A DNA stretch of 64,000 nucleotides from Streptomyces sp. NBC_00273. Lineage in GTDB: Bacteria > Actinomycetota > Actinomycetes > Streptomycetales > Streptomycetaceae. The stretch is taken from contig NZ_CP108067.1 in NCBI RefSeq assembly GCF_036178145.1, positions 5,952,001 to 6,016,000 of the forward strand. Direction: 5' to 3'. This document shows, piece by piece, positions 7,238-17,425 of this stretch. Made by a program: the position numbers and the translations under genes. The notes under the pieces are model-generated. The model searched no databases. It had not been told where the DNA came from and saw only the letters and a list, made by a program, of their open reading frames with translations. Within the stretch, counting starts at the first letter, position 1, and each line of letters starts with the position of its first letter.

Positions 7238-8236
7238 TCAGGGCACCACCGGCTGGGCCGGGTCCGTCGCCGGCACCCGCCGCCGGCGGCGGTGCTTGAG
7301 CAGCACCCAGGGGCCACGGGCGGCCGTGACCTCCGTACCCGCCTGGCCCGCCGCGGCCGACGCGGCCTTCGCCACCGGCAGCATGTCCTCGTCCCGGGAC
7401 ACGTCCAGCCGGTCCGACTCCGGCCACAGGCCCAGTGTTGCGCACAGGGTCGGCAGCACGGCCATGGCGGCGGTCGCGTACCCCTCGGCCGACGGGTGGT
7501 AGGAGTCCGGGCCGAACATCTCGCGCGGGTTCGCGGCGAACTCCGGGCCCAGCAGGTCCCCCATCGAGACCGTACGGGCACCCAGCGCGACCACTCCTAT
7601 GGTCTGCGCGGCGGCCAGCTGCCGCGAGACGCGGCGCGCCAGCCAGCGCAGCGGCTGGTAGACCGGCTCGATCGTGCCCAGGTCCGGGCAGGTGCCCACG
7701 ACGACCTCGGAGCCGGCCAAGCGCAGCCGGCGCACGGCCGAGGTGAGCAGCCGCACCGACTGGGTCGGCGGCATCCGGCGGGTCACGTCGTTCGCGCCGA
7801 TCATGATCACGCAGACGTCCGGGGGCGGCGAGGGGCCGTCCAGCAGCAGGCCGACCTGCCGGTCCAGGTCGTCCGACATGGCCCCCGAAAGGGCCACGTT
7901 GCGCAGCTCCACCGGCCGCTCGGCCACCGCAGCCAGCCCGGAGGCCATCAGGGCCGCCGGAGTCTGCCGGGCCCGCCGCACGCCCAGTCCCGCGGCCGTG
8001 GAATCACCCAGCATGCCCAGGCGCAGCGGGCCCGGGCTCTGCTCCGGCCCGCCGAATTCGCTCCCGTACAGCCCGTCGGCACGCGGTGGCTCCGGCAGCC
8101 CCGAGCCCACCGCCCGCCTGGCGAACTGCATCTCGGCCACCACCAGCCCGACCGCGGCGGCCCCGACCAGTCCGAGTCCGCCTCCGCCGTACGCTGCCCC
8201 CGCCGCGATCCGGCGGGCTGTTCTCGCCCTGGACAT
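7238..8236 (-). CDS. SGNH/GDSL-family hydrolase with N-terminal membrane anchor
   Basis: This is a 332-residue esterase or lipase-like hydrolase. A hydrophobic segment at about residues 12-34 (AGAAYGGGGLGLVGAAAVGL) should be a signal anchor or uncleaved signal peptide, placing the enzyme at the outer face. Block I is LGDSTAAGLG, with the nucleophile serine. Block III is IMIGANDVT, and block V is DSYHPSAEGY with the Asp-x-x-His pair. The C-terminal 70 residues (after about 265) are a basic, low-complexity extension ending in HRRRRRVPATDPAQPVVP. The natural substrate is unknown. It is divergent from the cystathionine beta-synthase gene, with about 130 bases for promoters. Confidence 0.85.
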   Translation of the reverse strand: MSRARTARRIAAGAAYGGGGLGLVGAAAVGLVVAEMQFARRAVGSGLPEPPRADGLYGSEFGGPEQSPGPLRLGMLGDSTAAGLGVRRARQTPAALMASGLAAVAERPVELRNVALSGAMSDDLDRQVGLLLDGPSPPPDVCVIMIGANDVTRRMPPTQSVRLLTSAVRRLRLAGSEVVVGTCPDLGTIEPVYQPLRWLARRVSRQLAAAQTIGVVALGARTVSMGDLLGPEFAANPREMFGPDSYHPSAEGYATAAMAVLPTLCATLGLWPESDRLDVSRDEDMLPVAKAASAAAGQAGTEVTAARGPWVLLKHRRRRRVPATDPAQPVVP

Positions 8237-8364
8237 CCTTCAGGCCACCTCCTCGGTCCTCATTGACCCCTACCTGCCCCGTACGGACGGTCGGCCAATC
8301 CCTTTCCGCATACTCTGGCCGGACCTCCCGGAGAACCCGTGGAGTCCCCTCCTTGGAGAACATG

Positions 8365-9747
8365 GTGCAATTCCACGACTCGATGATCAGCCTCGTCGGC
8401 AATACCCCGCTGGTGAAGCTCAACCGTGTGACCGAAGGCCTGCAGGCCACCGTCCTTGCGAAGGTCGAGTACTTCAATCCCGGTGGATCCGTGAAGGACC
8501 GGATCGCCGTACGGATGATCGAGGCCGCCGAGCAGAGCGGAGCCCTCAAGCCCGGCGGCACCATCGTGGAGCCGACCAGCGGCAACACGGGTGTAGGACT
8601 CGCCATCGTGGCCCAGCAAAAGGGCTACAAGTGCATCTTCGTCTGCCCTGACAAGGTGTCCATGGACAAGATCAACGTGATGCGCGCGTACGGCGCGGAG
8701 GTCGTGGTCTGCCCGACCGCCGTCGACCCCGAGCACCCGGACTCGTACTACAACGTGTCCGACCGCCTCGCGCGTGAGCCCGGCGCCTGGAAGCCCGACC
8801 AGTACAGCAACCCGAACAACCCCCGTTCGCACTACGAGACCACCGGCCCCGAGCTGTGGGACCAGACGGACGGGAAGATCACCCACTTCGTCGCGGGCGT
8901 CGGCACGGGCGGCACGATCTCCGGTACCGGCAACTACCTCAAGGAGGTGTCCGGCGGCAAGGTCAAGGTCATCGGCGCCGACCCCGAGGGCTCGGTCTAC
9001 TCCGGCGGCTCCGGCCGTCCGTACCTCGTCGAGGGCGTCGGTGAGGACTTCTGGCCGACCGCCTACGACCCGAACGTCACCGACGAGATCATCGCGGTGT
9101 CCGACAAGGACTCCTTCCAGATGACCCGCCGCCTCGCCAAGGAGGAGGGCCTCCTCGTCGGCGGCTCCTGCGGCATGGCGGTCGTTGCGGCGCTGAAGGC
9201 CGCTGAGGGGCTCGGCCCGGACGACGTGGTCGTCGTCCTGCTGCCGGACAGCGGCCGCGGCTACCTCAGCAAGATCTTCAGCGACGAGTGGATGGCGGGA
9301 CACGGCTTCCTGGAGGAGGCCGGCCCCGCCGCGCGCATCGGTGACGTGCTGAACGACAAGGAGGGCGGCATCCCCTCCCTCGTCCACATGCACCCCGAGG
9401 AGACCGTCGGCGAGGCCATCGAGGTCCTGCGCGAGTACGGCGTCTCGCAGATGCCGATCGTCAAGCCGGGCGCCGGTCACCCGGACGTGATGGCCGCCGA
9501 GGTCATCGGCTCGGTGGTCGAGAAGGAGCTCCTGGCGGCGCTGTTCGCCCAGCGGGCCTCCCTGACCGACCCGCTGGAGAAGCACATGAGCTCCCCGCTG
9601 CCGCAGGTCGGCTCCGGCGAGCCGGTGTCCGAGCTGATGGCGGTGCTCGGCGAGGCGGACGCGGCGATCGTGCTGGTCGAGGGCAAGCCCACCGGTGTGG
9701 TGAGCCGTCAGGACCTGCTGGCCTTCCTGGCCAAGTCCGCGAAGTAG
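8365..9747 (+). CDS. Cystathionine beta-synthase
   Basis: This PLP enzyme condenses serine with homocysteine to give cystathionine, the first step of reverse transsulfuration. The catalytic domain spans about residues 1-320, with the Schiff-base lysine Lys44 in NPGGSVKDR and the substrate loop PTSGNTGVG. The last 125 residues form a CBS-domain pair (VGEAIEVLREYGVSQMPIV, then SPLPQVGSGEPVSELMAVL) that in eukaryotic enzymes binds S-adenosylmethionine. The total of 460 residues is full length. I prefer the GTG at 8365, six bases after GGAG, over the ATG three bases earlier. Cysteine synthases lack the CBS pair, so the assignment is firm, although some activity with hydrogen sulfide is possible. 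Confidence 0.9.
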   Translation: MQFHDSMISLVGNTPLVKLNRVTEGLQATVLAKVEYFNPGGSVKDRIAVRMIEAAEQSGALKPGGTIVEPTSGNTGVGLAIVAQQKGYKCIFVCPDKVSMDKINVMRAYGAEVVVCPTAVDPEHPDSYYNVSDRLAREPGAWKPDQYSNPNNPRSHYETTGPELWDQTDGKITHFVAGVGTGGTISGTGNYLKEVSGGKVKVIGADPEGSVYSGGSGRPYLVEGVGEDFWPTAYDPNVTDEIIAVSDKDSFQMTRRLAKEEGLLVGGSCGMAVVAALKAAEGLGPDDVVVVLLPDSGRGYLSKIFSDEWMAGHGFLEEAGPAARIGDVLNDKEGGIPSLVHMHPEETVGEAIEVLREYGVSQMPIVKPGAGHPDVMAAEVIGSVVEKELLAALFAQRASLTDPLEKHMSSPLPQVGSGEPVSELMAVLGEADAAIVLVEGKPTGVVSRQDLLAFLAKSAK

Positions 9748-10023
9748 CCCGCGGCCCGCTCGGGGGACGGGGCGCGGGCCCATGGCCCGCCCCCACCCCG
9801 GGCACCCGGCCCGTGGCACGGCCTTCGCGCAAACGGTACGGGCATGACACGTGACGGCAGCACCCGCTTAACACGGCTCCGGCACAGTAGTGGGTGTCGG
9901 CAGGGAGGTCCGGGAGACCGGAACCCGGCCGGCACCACGGAACGGCGTATGCGTACCTCCGGAGCGGCTCCCGGACTGCGCGGACGCCACGGACGCGGAC
10001 GGCCCTGACCCGGCCGTGTCCTT

Positions 10024-10092
10024 CGCGGGGACCGCCGTCGTCCCGCCCCTCGGGCAACCGAGGGTGCGGCGGTCCCCGCGCGTTCCATTTTT
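10024..10092 (+). terminator. Two-storey hairpin with GCAA loop and T tract
   Basis: A 13-bp outer stem (10024-10036 with 10068-10080) encloses a 7-bp inner stem (10047-10053 with 10058-10064) closed by a GCAA tetraloop. ATTTTT follows at 10087-10092. This is the most classical intrinsic terminator in the window. It lies 276 bases after the cystathionine beta-synthase stop. The rest of the 9748-10151 gap shows no supportable gene. Confidence 0.7.
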
Positions 10093-10151
10093 GGGCTCGG
10101 TTCGCCCGCGGCGGCGGTGGTGGCGGAGCTGTGCCCGCCCGACGGCGCCGG

Positions 10152-10535
10152 TCAGTCCCGGGGGTCCTGCGTACCGCGCCGGAAGCGACGGGCGTGGATG
10201 AAGTTCACGCCCACGATCCCCACCCAGGCGACGATCAGCCCCGGCAGCCGCGCCTGCGTGGCGGCGATCGCCGACAGGGGGATCGCCAGGACCAGGGTGA
10301 TGATCGCGAAGCCGAAGCGTTCGCCGAAGTTCCCGTCCTCCGGGGCGGCGGAAGGTCCCCGGCCGCCACCGCGGGCCGCGGACAGCCGCTCCTCCGCGAG
10401 CCGGCGCCGGACCTGCGTGTCGACCTTCTCGACGAACGAGTCCACGAGCGCGGCCTCGTACTCCGGACCCAGCTCGCGCCGGGCGTCCATCGTCGCGTCG
10501 AATTCCTTCTTCAGCTCTTGGGCGTGCGCGTCCAT
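10152..10535 (-). CDS. Small membrane protein with two C-terminal helices
   Basis: The 127-residue protein starts with a charged helical region (MDAHAQELKKEFDATMDARR, to about residue 60). A Gly/Pro linker and two hydrophobic helices follow (FGFAIITLVLAIPLSAIAA and LPGLIVAWVGIVGVNFIHA). It ends in a basic tail (RRFRRGTQDPRD), which predicts both termini inside the cell. I do not recognise a named family. The ATG at 10535 follows a G-rich stretch (GGTGGGG) that may serve as ribosome-binding site. The gene is divergent from the RpiR regulator, and two palindromes lie between them. Confidence 0.65.
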   Translation of the reverse strand: MDAHAQELKKEFDATMDARRELGPEYEAALVDSFVEKVDTQVRRRLAEERLSAARGGGRGPSAAPEDGNFGERFGFAIITLVLAIPLSAIAATQARLPGLIVAWVGIVGVNFIHARRFRRGTQDPRD

Positions 10536-10568
10536 GACCCCACCGTAGGAACCCCGGCGGGCCCCGGC

Positions 10569-10632
10569 ACGGGGGCTAGCCCCCGTATCCGGATCGCGGG
10601 CACGGCTTGCCCCGCTGCATAACCGCATGCAG
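10569..10632. promoter_or_regulatory. Two palindromes in the divergent promoter region
   Basis: An 18-bp perfect palindrome (10569-10586, ACGGGGGCT and its complement) and CTGCAT-N6-ATGCAG (10615-10632) lie between the divergent small membrane protein and RpiR-type regulator genes. The second ends 43 bases before the regulator's ATG and overlaps its likely promoter (TTGCCC at 10608). It may be an autoregulatory site. SIS-domain RpiR regulators bind inverted repeats. Confidence 0.4.
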
Positions 10633-10675
10633 AGTGCTCCGTGACTGAATATCTCACCGGGACGGAGGGGACGGG

Positions 10676-11518
10676 ATGAGTGACAGCCCGGCCGCGCGGC
10701 TGCAGAAGCTGTTCGAGGGGCACCGGCTGACGCCGACCCAGCGGCGGATCGCGCACTGCATGGTGCGCGGGGCGGCGGAGGTGCCCTTCCTGTCGAGCGT
10801 CGAGCTCGCCGAACTGGCCGGGGTGAGCCAGCCCTCGGTGACCCGGTTCGCCGTGGCGCTGGGCTTCGACGGATACCCCGCGCTCCGCCGCCACCTGCGC
10901 GAGGTGGCTCCCGCCGAGCGGCCCGAGGCCGCGCACGAGGACTCGTACAACGAGTACCAGCAGGCCGTTCTGGGCGAGATCGAGAACCTGCGGCAGCTGG
11001 CCGCGATGCTCGCCGATCCCGCGCCGGTCCAGGAGGCGGGCCGGCTGCTCGCCGCCTCGACCCCGCTGCTGGTGCTCGGGCTGCGGGCGGCCTCGTCCCA
11101 GGCGCGCGGGTTCGCCTACTTCGCGTCGAAGGTCCACCCGGACGTCCGGCTCCTCGACGAGGGCGGCTCGATGATGGAGGACCGCATCGACGCGGCGCGC
11201 TACGAGGGGGCCACGGCGCTGCTCTGCTTCGCGCTGCCCCGGCATCCCCGGGAGGTCGTGGACACGCTGGAACGCTCGCGGCGGGCCGGCCTCACCGTGG
11301 TCACGGTCGCCGAGTCGGCCTTCGCCCCCGTGGCCCGTCACTCGGACCTGCTGATTCCGGCGCAGGTCGGCACCGGGCTGGCCTTCGACACGGCGTGCGC
11401 GCCGATGCTGCTGGGCCGGGTGCTGCTGGAGTCGATGGCGGACGCCCTGCCGGACGCGCAGGCGCGGCTGGAGGCCTTCGACGCGCGGGCCGCTGCGCGG
11501 GGCCTGTTCGTGGAGTAG
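10676..11518 (+). CDS. MurR/RpiR-family transcriptional regulator
   Basis: This is a DNA-binding protein of 280 residues. The N-terminal RpiR helix-turn-helix (about 1-77) contains LAELAGVSQPSVTRFAVALG, the recognition region. The C-terminal SIS domain (about 110-260) contains LLVLGLRAASSQARGFAYFAS and binds a phosphosugar or related effector. The SIS region keeps the Ser/Thr-rich loops but carries ALLCFALPRHPREV, where sugar-sensing members often have a serine-rich turn, so the ligand is uncertain. The ATG at 10676 follows GGAGGGGAC. The nearest possible targets are the divergent small gene and the histidine-degradation cluster that starts 1.6 kb away. Confidence 0.88.
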   Translation: MSDSPAARLQKLFEGHRLTPTQRRIAHCMVRGAAEVPFLSSVELAELAGVSQPSVTRFAVALGFDGYPALRRHLREVAPAERPEAAHEDSYNEYQQAVLGEIENLRQLAAMLADPAPVQEAGRLLAASTPLLVLGLRAASSQARGFAYFASKVHPDVRLLDEGGSMMEDRIDAARYEGATALLCFALPRHPREVVDTLERSRRAGLTVVTVAESAFAPVARHSDLLIPAQVGTGLAFDTACAPMLLGRVLLESMADALPDAQARLEAFDARAAARGLFVE

Positions 11519-11538
11519 CTGCGTGCGGGTCAAAGACC

Positions 11539-11631
11539 GGGGCTCCGCCCCGAACCCCGCTCCTCAAACGCCGGAGGGGCTGAAATGTAGCCCCTCCGGC
11601 GTTTGAGGAGCGGGGTCTGGGGCGGAGCCCC
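11539..11631. repeat. Dispersed inverted repeat, copy 1 (bidirectional terminator)
   Basis: A perfect 26-bp stem (11555-11580 with 11590-11615) is flanked by complementary GGGGCTCCGCCCC (11539-11551) and GGGGCGGAGCCCC (11619-11631). The core motif CTCAAACGCCGG recurs, sometimes modified, at 17314, 31793, 48975 and 62024. Here it lies exactly between two convergent genes. Confidence 0.85.
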
Positions 11632-11650
11632 AGGAAGCCCCGCGCAGCGG

Positions 11651-13012
11651 CTACAGCAGGGCGTCACCGTGGGCGCCGCCCGCCTCGGCGACGATCTCGG
11701 CGAGGTCCTGCGCCGGCCTGGCAAGGCTGAAGCGGACCTGGTCCTCCGGGCCCACCGCGAAACCGTAGACCGCCGGGCGGGGCAGGCTGTTGTAGCCGTA
11801 GTGGGCCGTGAAGAAGTACGCGCCGGTGTCCGGGACGCCGATCAGGTCGCCGGGGGCGAGCGGCGGCAGCTCGCGGGCGGCCGCGAGCAGGTCCCCGGCG
11901 AAGCAGGCCGGGCCCGCGACGTCCTGGGCCACCGGGTCGCCGGTCTTCGGGGCGCCCTTCGCGTCGTAGGGCAGGATCCGCACCGGCCAGGCCGCCGGGG
12001 CGTACGCGGTGCGGGTCGCCAGCTGGACCCCGGCGTGGGTGAGCGCGATCGGCCGGGATCCGCTGCTCTTGGTGTACTCCACCCGGGCCAGCACCAGGCC
12101 GTGCTTGGCCAGCAGGGACCGGCCGAACTCCGTGACCAGGCCGTACGAGCCGTCGAACAGGGCGGGGACCGCCCCGTGCAGGGCCGCCACGTACTGCGCG
12201 TGGGTGGGGTGCTCCTCGTCCGAGGCGAAGTTCACCGGCAGGCCGCCGCCGATGTCGAGGGTGTCGACCTGGCGCCGCCCGGCCGCCGCGTTGATCTCCT
12301 CGGCGAGCGCGTGCAGGTCCCGTACGCCTTCCGCGATCAGGGCCAGGGGAACGCCCTGGGAGCCCGAGTGGACGTGCAGGCGGGTGAGCCACGGCCGGTC
12401 CAGGTAGGCCCGTACGAGCCGGGCGCGCGCGCCGGGGTCGCGCAGGGCGATGCCGAACTTCGAGCTCGCGGTGGCCGTGGACAGGGCGTCGATGGCACCG
12501 GCCCCGGTCTGCGGATTGATCCGGACGCCGATCGGGGACGCGGTCGGCGTCCGGCCGACGAGCGCGTCGAGCCGCTCCAGCTCCTGCCGGTTGTCGGCGT
12601 TGACGGCGACGCCGAGCGCCAGGGCCTCGCGCAGCTCGGCCTCGGTCTTGGCGGGGGAGTCCAGGACGATCCGGTCGGCGGGGAGCCCCGCGGCCCGGGC
12701 CAGCGCCAGCTCGCCGGGGCTCGCCACCTCGCAGCCGAGCCCGGCGTCGGCGAGCAGCCGCAGGACCGGGACGAGGGGGCAGGCCTTGACGGCGAAGGTG
12801 TGCAGCGCGGGTGCCGCGGGTGCGAGTGCGGCCGCGAAGGCGCTGGTCAGGGCTGCGGCGGAGGCCCGGATCCCGGCGACGTCCAGCAGGCAGACCAGGG
12901 GTGGCGCGGGGTCGGACCCGCCGACGATTCCCTGCTCGACAGCGGCGCGTACGGCCAGATCGCGGCGCGCGGCAGCGCTACCGGTGGCGTCCTCGGTGCC
13001 CATGTCGGCCAT
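11651..13012 (-). CDS. PLP-dependent protein, diaminopimelate/ornithine decarboxylase fold (type III)
   Basis: The 453-residue protein has the alanine-racemase-like barrel and C-terminal beta domain of the LysA group. The PLP lysine is Lys76 in FAVKACPL, and HVHSGSQG and DIGGGLPV match barrel motifs. Signature positions differ from true LysA: EFGR replaces EPGR, and CFAGD replaces the usual CESGD at the active-site cysteine. GAYFFTAHYGYN is close to the substrate-binding strand. It is therefore a sibling of LysA with a different substrate, perhaps the group sometimes labelled Y4yA-like. The first ATG (13012) has only a weak ribosome-binding site; another in-frame ATG is at 13003. It is divergent from hutU, sharing its promoter region. 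Confidence 0.75.
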   Translation of the reverse strand: MADMGTEDATGSAAARRDLAVRAAVEQGIVGGSDPAPPLVCLLDVAGIRASAAALTSAFAAALAPAAPALHTFAVKACPLVPVLRLLADAGLGCEVASPGELALARAAGLPADRIVLDSPAKTEAELREALALGVAVNADNRQELERLDALVGRTPTASPIGVRINPQTGAGAIDALSTATASSKFGIALRDPGARARLVRAYLDRPWLTRLHVHSGSQGVPLALIAEGVRDLHALAEEINAAAGRRQVDTLDIGGGLPVNFASDEEHPTHAQYVAALHGAVPALFDGSYGLVTEFGRSLLAKHGLVLARVEYTKSSGSRPIALTHAGVQLATRTAYAPAAWPVRILPYDAKGAPKTGDPVAQDVAGPACFAGDLLAAARELPPLAPGDLIGVPDTGAYFFTAHYGYNSLPRPAVYGFAVGPEDQVRFSLARPAQDLAEIVAEAGGAHGDALL

Positions 13013-13042
13013 CCCATCATTCGACGCGGCCGCCCGCAGCTG

Positions 13043-13081
13043 TTGACTGAATCTATTCAGAGCGGGAGGATGTGAATAGAT
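13043..13081 (+). promoter_or_regulatory. hutU promoter with palindromic operator
   Basis: TTGACT (13043-13048) and GAGGAT (13066-13071), 17 bases apart, form a good promoter. ATCTATTCA (13051-13059) and TGAATAGAT (13073-13081) are a perfect 9-bp inverted repeat that brackets the -10 element, an ideal position for a repressor. The two half sites are centred 22 bases apart, two helical turns. It may also affect the divergent PLP gene, which starts 38 bases to the left. Confidence 0.6.
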
Positions 13082-13107
13082 AGACCAACATCGGAGGAGG
13101 CAACGCC

Positions 13108-14768
<1,661 letters not shown>

Positions 14769-14772
<4 letters not shown>

Positions 14773-15974
14773 CCTTCCACGACATGTGGGCCGAGCTCGC
14801 ACCCATCGGCCGCGACGCCGGTACCGGCGGGTACCGCCGGTACGCCTGGAGCGGGGCCGACGCCGACTGCCGGACCTGGTTCCAGGAGCAGGCCGAGGCG
14901 CGCGGGCTGACGTACGAGACGGACCGCAACGGCAACCAGTGGGCCTGGCTCGGCGACCCCCTCGCGGGGGACGCCGTGGTCACCGGCTCGCACCTGGACT
15001 CCGTCCCCGACGGCGGGGCCTTCGACGGCCCCCTCGGCGTGGTGTCCTCCTTCGCGGCCCTGGACGAGCTCCGCAGCAGGGGCGCCCAGTTCTCCAGGCC
15101 GCTGGCCATCACCAACTTCGGTGACGAGGAAGGCGCCCGCTTCGGGCTCGCCTGCGTCGGCTCCCGGCTCGCCGCCGGACAGCTGACCAAGGAGAAGGCG
15201 TACGAGCTGCGCGACGCCGAGGGCATCTCCCTGCCCCAGGCCATGGAGGCCGCCGGATACGACCCCGAGGCCATCGGGGCCGACCCCGAGCGCCTCGGCC
15301 GCATCGGCGCCTTCGTCGAGCTGCACGTGGAGCAGGGCCGGGCCCTGGACCTCTCCGGGGACCGGGTCGGCATCGCCTCCGCGATCTGGCCGCACGGCCG
15401 CTGGCGGTTCGACTTCCGCGGCGAGGCCAACCACGCCGGCACCACCCGGCTGGTCGACCGCCGCGACCCGATGCTCACGTACGCGGCGACCGTGCTGGCC
15501 GCCCGTACGGAGGCGGCCCTCGCCGGGGCCGTCGCCACCTTCGGGAAGATCTCGGTCGAGCCCAACGGGGTCAACGCGATCCCCTCGCTCGTGCGCGGCT
15601 GGCTCGACTCCCGGGCCGCCGACCAGGCCACCCTCGACACGGTCGTCACGGCCATCGAGAAGGCCGCCCGCGAGCGCGCCGACCAGGACGGCATCGACCT
15701 CGGCATCGTCCGGGAGTCCTTCACCCCGGTCGTCGAGTTCGAGCACGCCCTGCGCGACGAGATGAACCGGATCCTCGGCGGTTCGGTCCCCGTTCTCGGG
15801 ACCGGCGCGGGACACGACGCCGGGATCCTCTCGGCGGCCGTCCCGACCGCCATGCTGTTCGTGCGGAACCCGACCGGCGTCTCCCACTCCCCGCGGGAGT
15901 TCGCCGCCGAGGACGACTGCGTGGCCGGTGTCCTCGCCCTCGCCGACGTACTGGAAGGCCTGGCATGTCGTTGA
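14769..15974 (+). CDS. M20-family amidohydrolase in the hut cluster (allantoate amidohydrolase-like)
   Basis: A 401-residue metal-dependent amidase similar to allantoate amidohydrolase and N-carbamoyl-amino-acid hydrolase. The binuclear metal ligands are visible: SHLDSV (His), FDGPLGV (Asp), GDEEGARF (Glu pair), ELHVEQG (His) and the C-terminal SHSPREFA (His). The dimerisation lid contains NHAGTTRL. The start GTG shares four bases with the hutU stop, and the stop overlaps hutF. With no HutG (N-formylglutamate deformylase) gene here, this enzyme is the obvious candidate for releasing formate from N-formylglutamate. Such M20 proteins have been proposed as an alternative deformylase. Direct action on formimino-glutamate, allantoate or carbamoyl amino acids remains possible. 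Confidence 0.85.
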
Positions 15975-17305
15975 CGACGTACTGGCTGGAGCACGCCTGG
16001 CTCGGCACCCACGTCGAGCCGGGCGTCGCCCTGGAAGTGAACGGCGAGGGGCGGATCGCGGCCCTGCGCACCGGGGTCGAGACCCCGCCGCCCGGCGCCG
16101 AGGTGCTGCGCGGCCTCACCCTCCCCGGGCTGGCCAACGCGCACAGCCACGCCTTCCACCGGGCCCTGCGGGGCACGGTCCAGGTCGGCTCCGGCACCTT
16201 CTGGACCTGGCGCGACCTCATGTACAAGGTCGCCCAGAACCTCACCCCCGACAGCTACTTCGCGCTCGCCCGGGCCGTCTACGCCGAGATGGCGCTGGCC
16301 GGCATCACCAACGTCGGCGAGTTCCACTACGTCCACCACGCGCCCGGCGGCACCGCGTACGCCGACCCGAACGCGATGGGCGAGGCCCTGATCGAGGCCG
16401 CCGCCGCGGCCGGCATCCGGATCACCCTCCTGGACACCGCCTACCTGTCCTCGGGCTTCGGCGAGGCCCCCAACAGCCACCAGCTGCGCTTCTCCGACGG
16501 CACCGCCGAGGCCTGGGCCGAGCGCGCCAGTGCCCTCAAGCCCCGCGAGCACGCCCTGATCGGCGCCGCCATCCACTCGGTCCGCGCCGTGCCGGCCGCC
16601 GAACTGGCCACCGTCGCCGGCTGGGCCGAGGAGCGCCGGGCGCCCCTGCACGTCCACCTCTCGGAGCAGACCGCGGAGAACGACGCCTGTCAGGCCGCCC
16701 ACGGACGCACGCCGACCCAGCTGCTGGCCGACCACGGCGTGCTCGGCCCGCGCACCACCGGCGTCCACAACACGCACCTCACCGACGCGGACATCGCCCT
16801 CCTCGGCGGGACCACCACCGGCACGTGCATGTGCCCCACCACCGAACGCGACCTCGCGGACGGCATCGGCCCGGCGACCCGGCTCCAGCACGCGGGCAGC
16901 CCGCTGTCCCTGGGCAGCGACAGCCACGCCGTGATCGACCTGCTCGAAGAGGCCCGCGCGATGGAGCTCAACGAGCGCCTGCGCAGCCGCACCCGGGGCC
17001 ACTGGACGGCGAACGCCCTGCTCGCCGCCGCCACCGAGGACGGCCACGCCGCCCTCGGACTCCCGGACGCGGGCCGCCTGGAGGCGGGCGCGCTCGCGGA
17101 CTTCACCACGATCGCGCTGGACTCCGTACGCACGGCGGGTCCGGTTCCCCGCCTCGGGGCCGAGACGGCCGTCTTCGCGGCCTCGGCCGCGGACGTCCGC
17201 CACACGGTGGTCGGCGGCCGCCACGTGGTCCGCGACGGCCACCACACCCTGGTCGGGGACGTGGCCCGAGCCCTCGCCGAGTCGATCGCAGCCGTCCGAG
17301 GCTGA
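15965..17305 (+). CDS. hutF: Formimidoylglutamate deiminase
   Basis: HutF removes ammonia from N-formimino-L-glutamate, giving N-formyl-L-glutamate, in the five-step histidine pathway. The 446-residue protein is an amidohydrolase-superfamily barrel. The metal ligands are in NAHSHAFHRAL (HxH), in HVHLSEQ near the end of strand 5, and in GSDSH for the aspartate after strand 8. GVHNTHLTDADI supplies the strand-6 histidine. The ATG at 15965 lies inside the end of the preceding gene and has GGAAGG eight bases upstream. It ends 121 bases before hutI, and a dispersed inverted repeat fills that gap, so hutI may have its own expression level. Confidence 0.93.
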   Translation: MSLTTYWLEHAWLGTHVEPGVALEVNGEGRIAALRTGVETPPPGAEVLRGLTLPGLANAHSHAFHRALRGTVQVGSGTFWTWRDLMYKVAQNLTPDSYFALARAVYAEMALAGITNVGEFHYVHHAPGGTAYADPNAMGEALIEAAAAAGIRITLLDTAYLSSGFGEAPNSHQLRFSDGTAEAWAERASALKPREHALIGAAIHSVRAVPAAELATVAGWAEERRAPLHVHLSEQTAENDACQAAHGRTPTQLLADHGVLGPRTTGVHNTHLTDADIALLGGTTTGTCMCPTTERDLADGIGPATRLQHAGSPLSLGSDSHAVIDLLEEARAMELNERLRSRTRGHWTANALLAAATEDGHAALGLPDAGRLEAGALADFTTIALDSVRTAGPVPRLGAETAVFAASAADVRHTVVGGRHVVRDGHHTLVGDVARALAESIAAVRG

Positions 17306-17313
17306 CCGTTTCC

Positions 17314-17384
17314 TGGGGCTCCGCCCCAGACCCCGCGCCTCAAACGCCGGCGGGGCTGTATGTCAGCCCGTCCGGCGTTTGAGG
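17314..17384. repeat. Dispersed inverted repeat, copy 2, inside the hut cluster
   Basis: TGGGGC-TCC-GCCCCA (17314-17328) is followed by a hairpin whose arms contain CCTCAAACGCCGG (17338-17350) and CCGGCGTTTGAGG (17372-17384). It lies between hutF and hutI, which are on the same strand, so it would partly terminate or stabilise the operon transcript rather than separate convergent genes. Confidence 0.75.
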
Positions 17385-17425
17385 ACCGGGTCAAGGCAGA
17401 GCCCGGTGCTCTGAGAGGAACCCCC

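Noticed and set aside
9894..10622. Plus-strand frame in the gap after cystathionine beta-synthase
   Set aside because: It runs through a terminator-like hairpin and antisense to a plausible membrane protein, with no ribosome-binding site or family motif.
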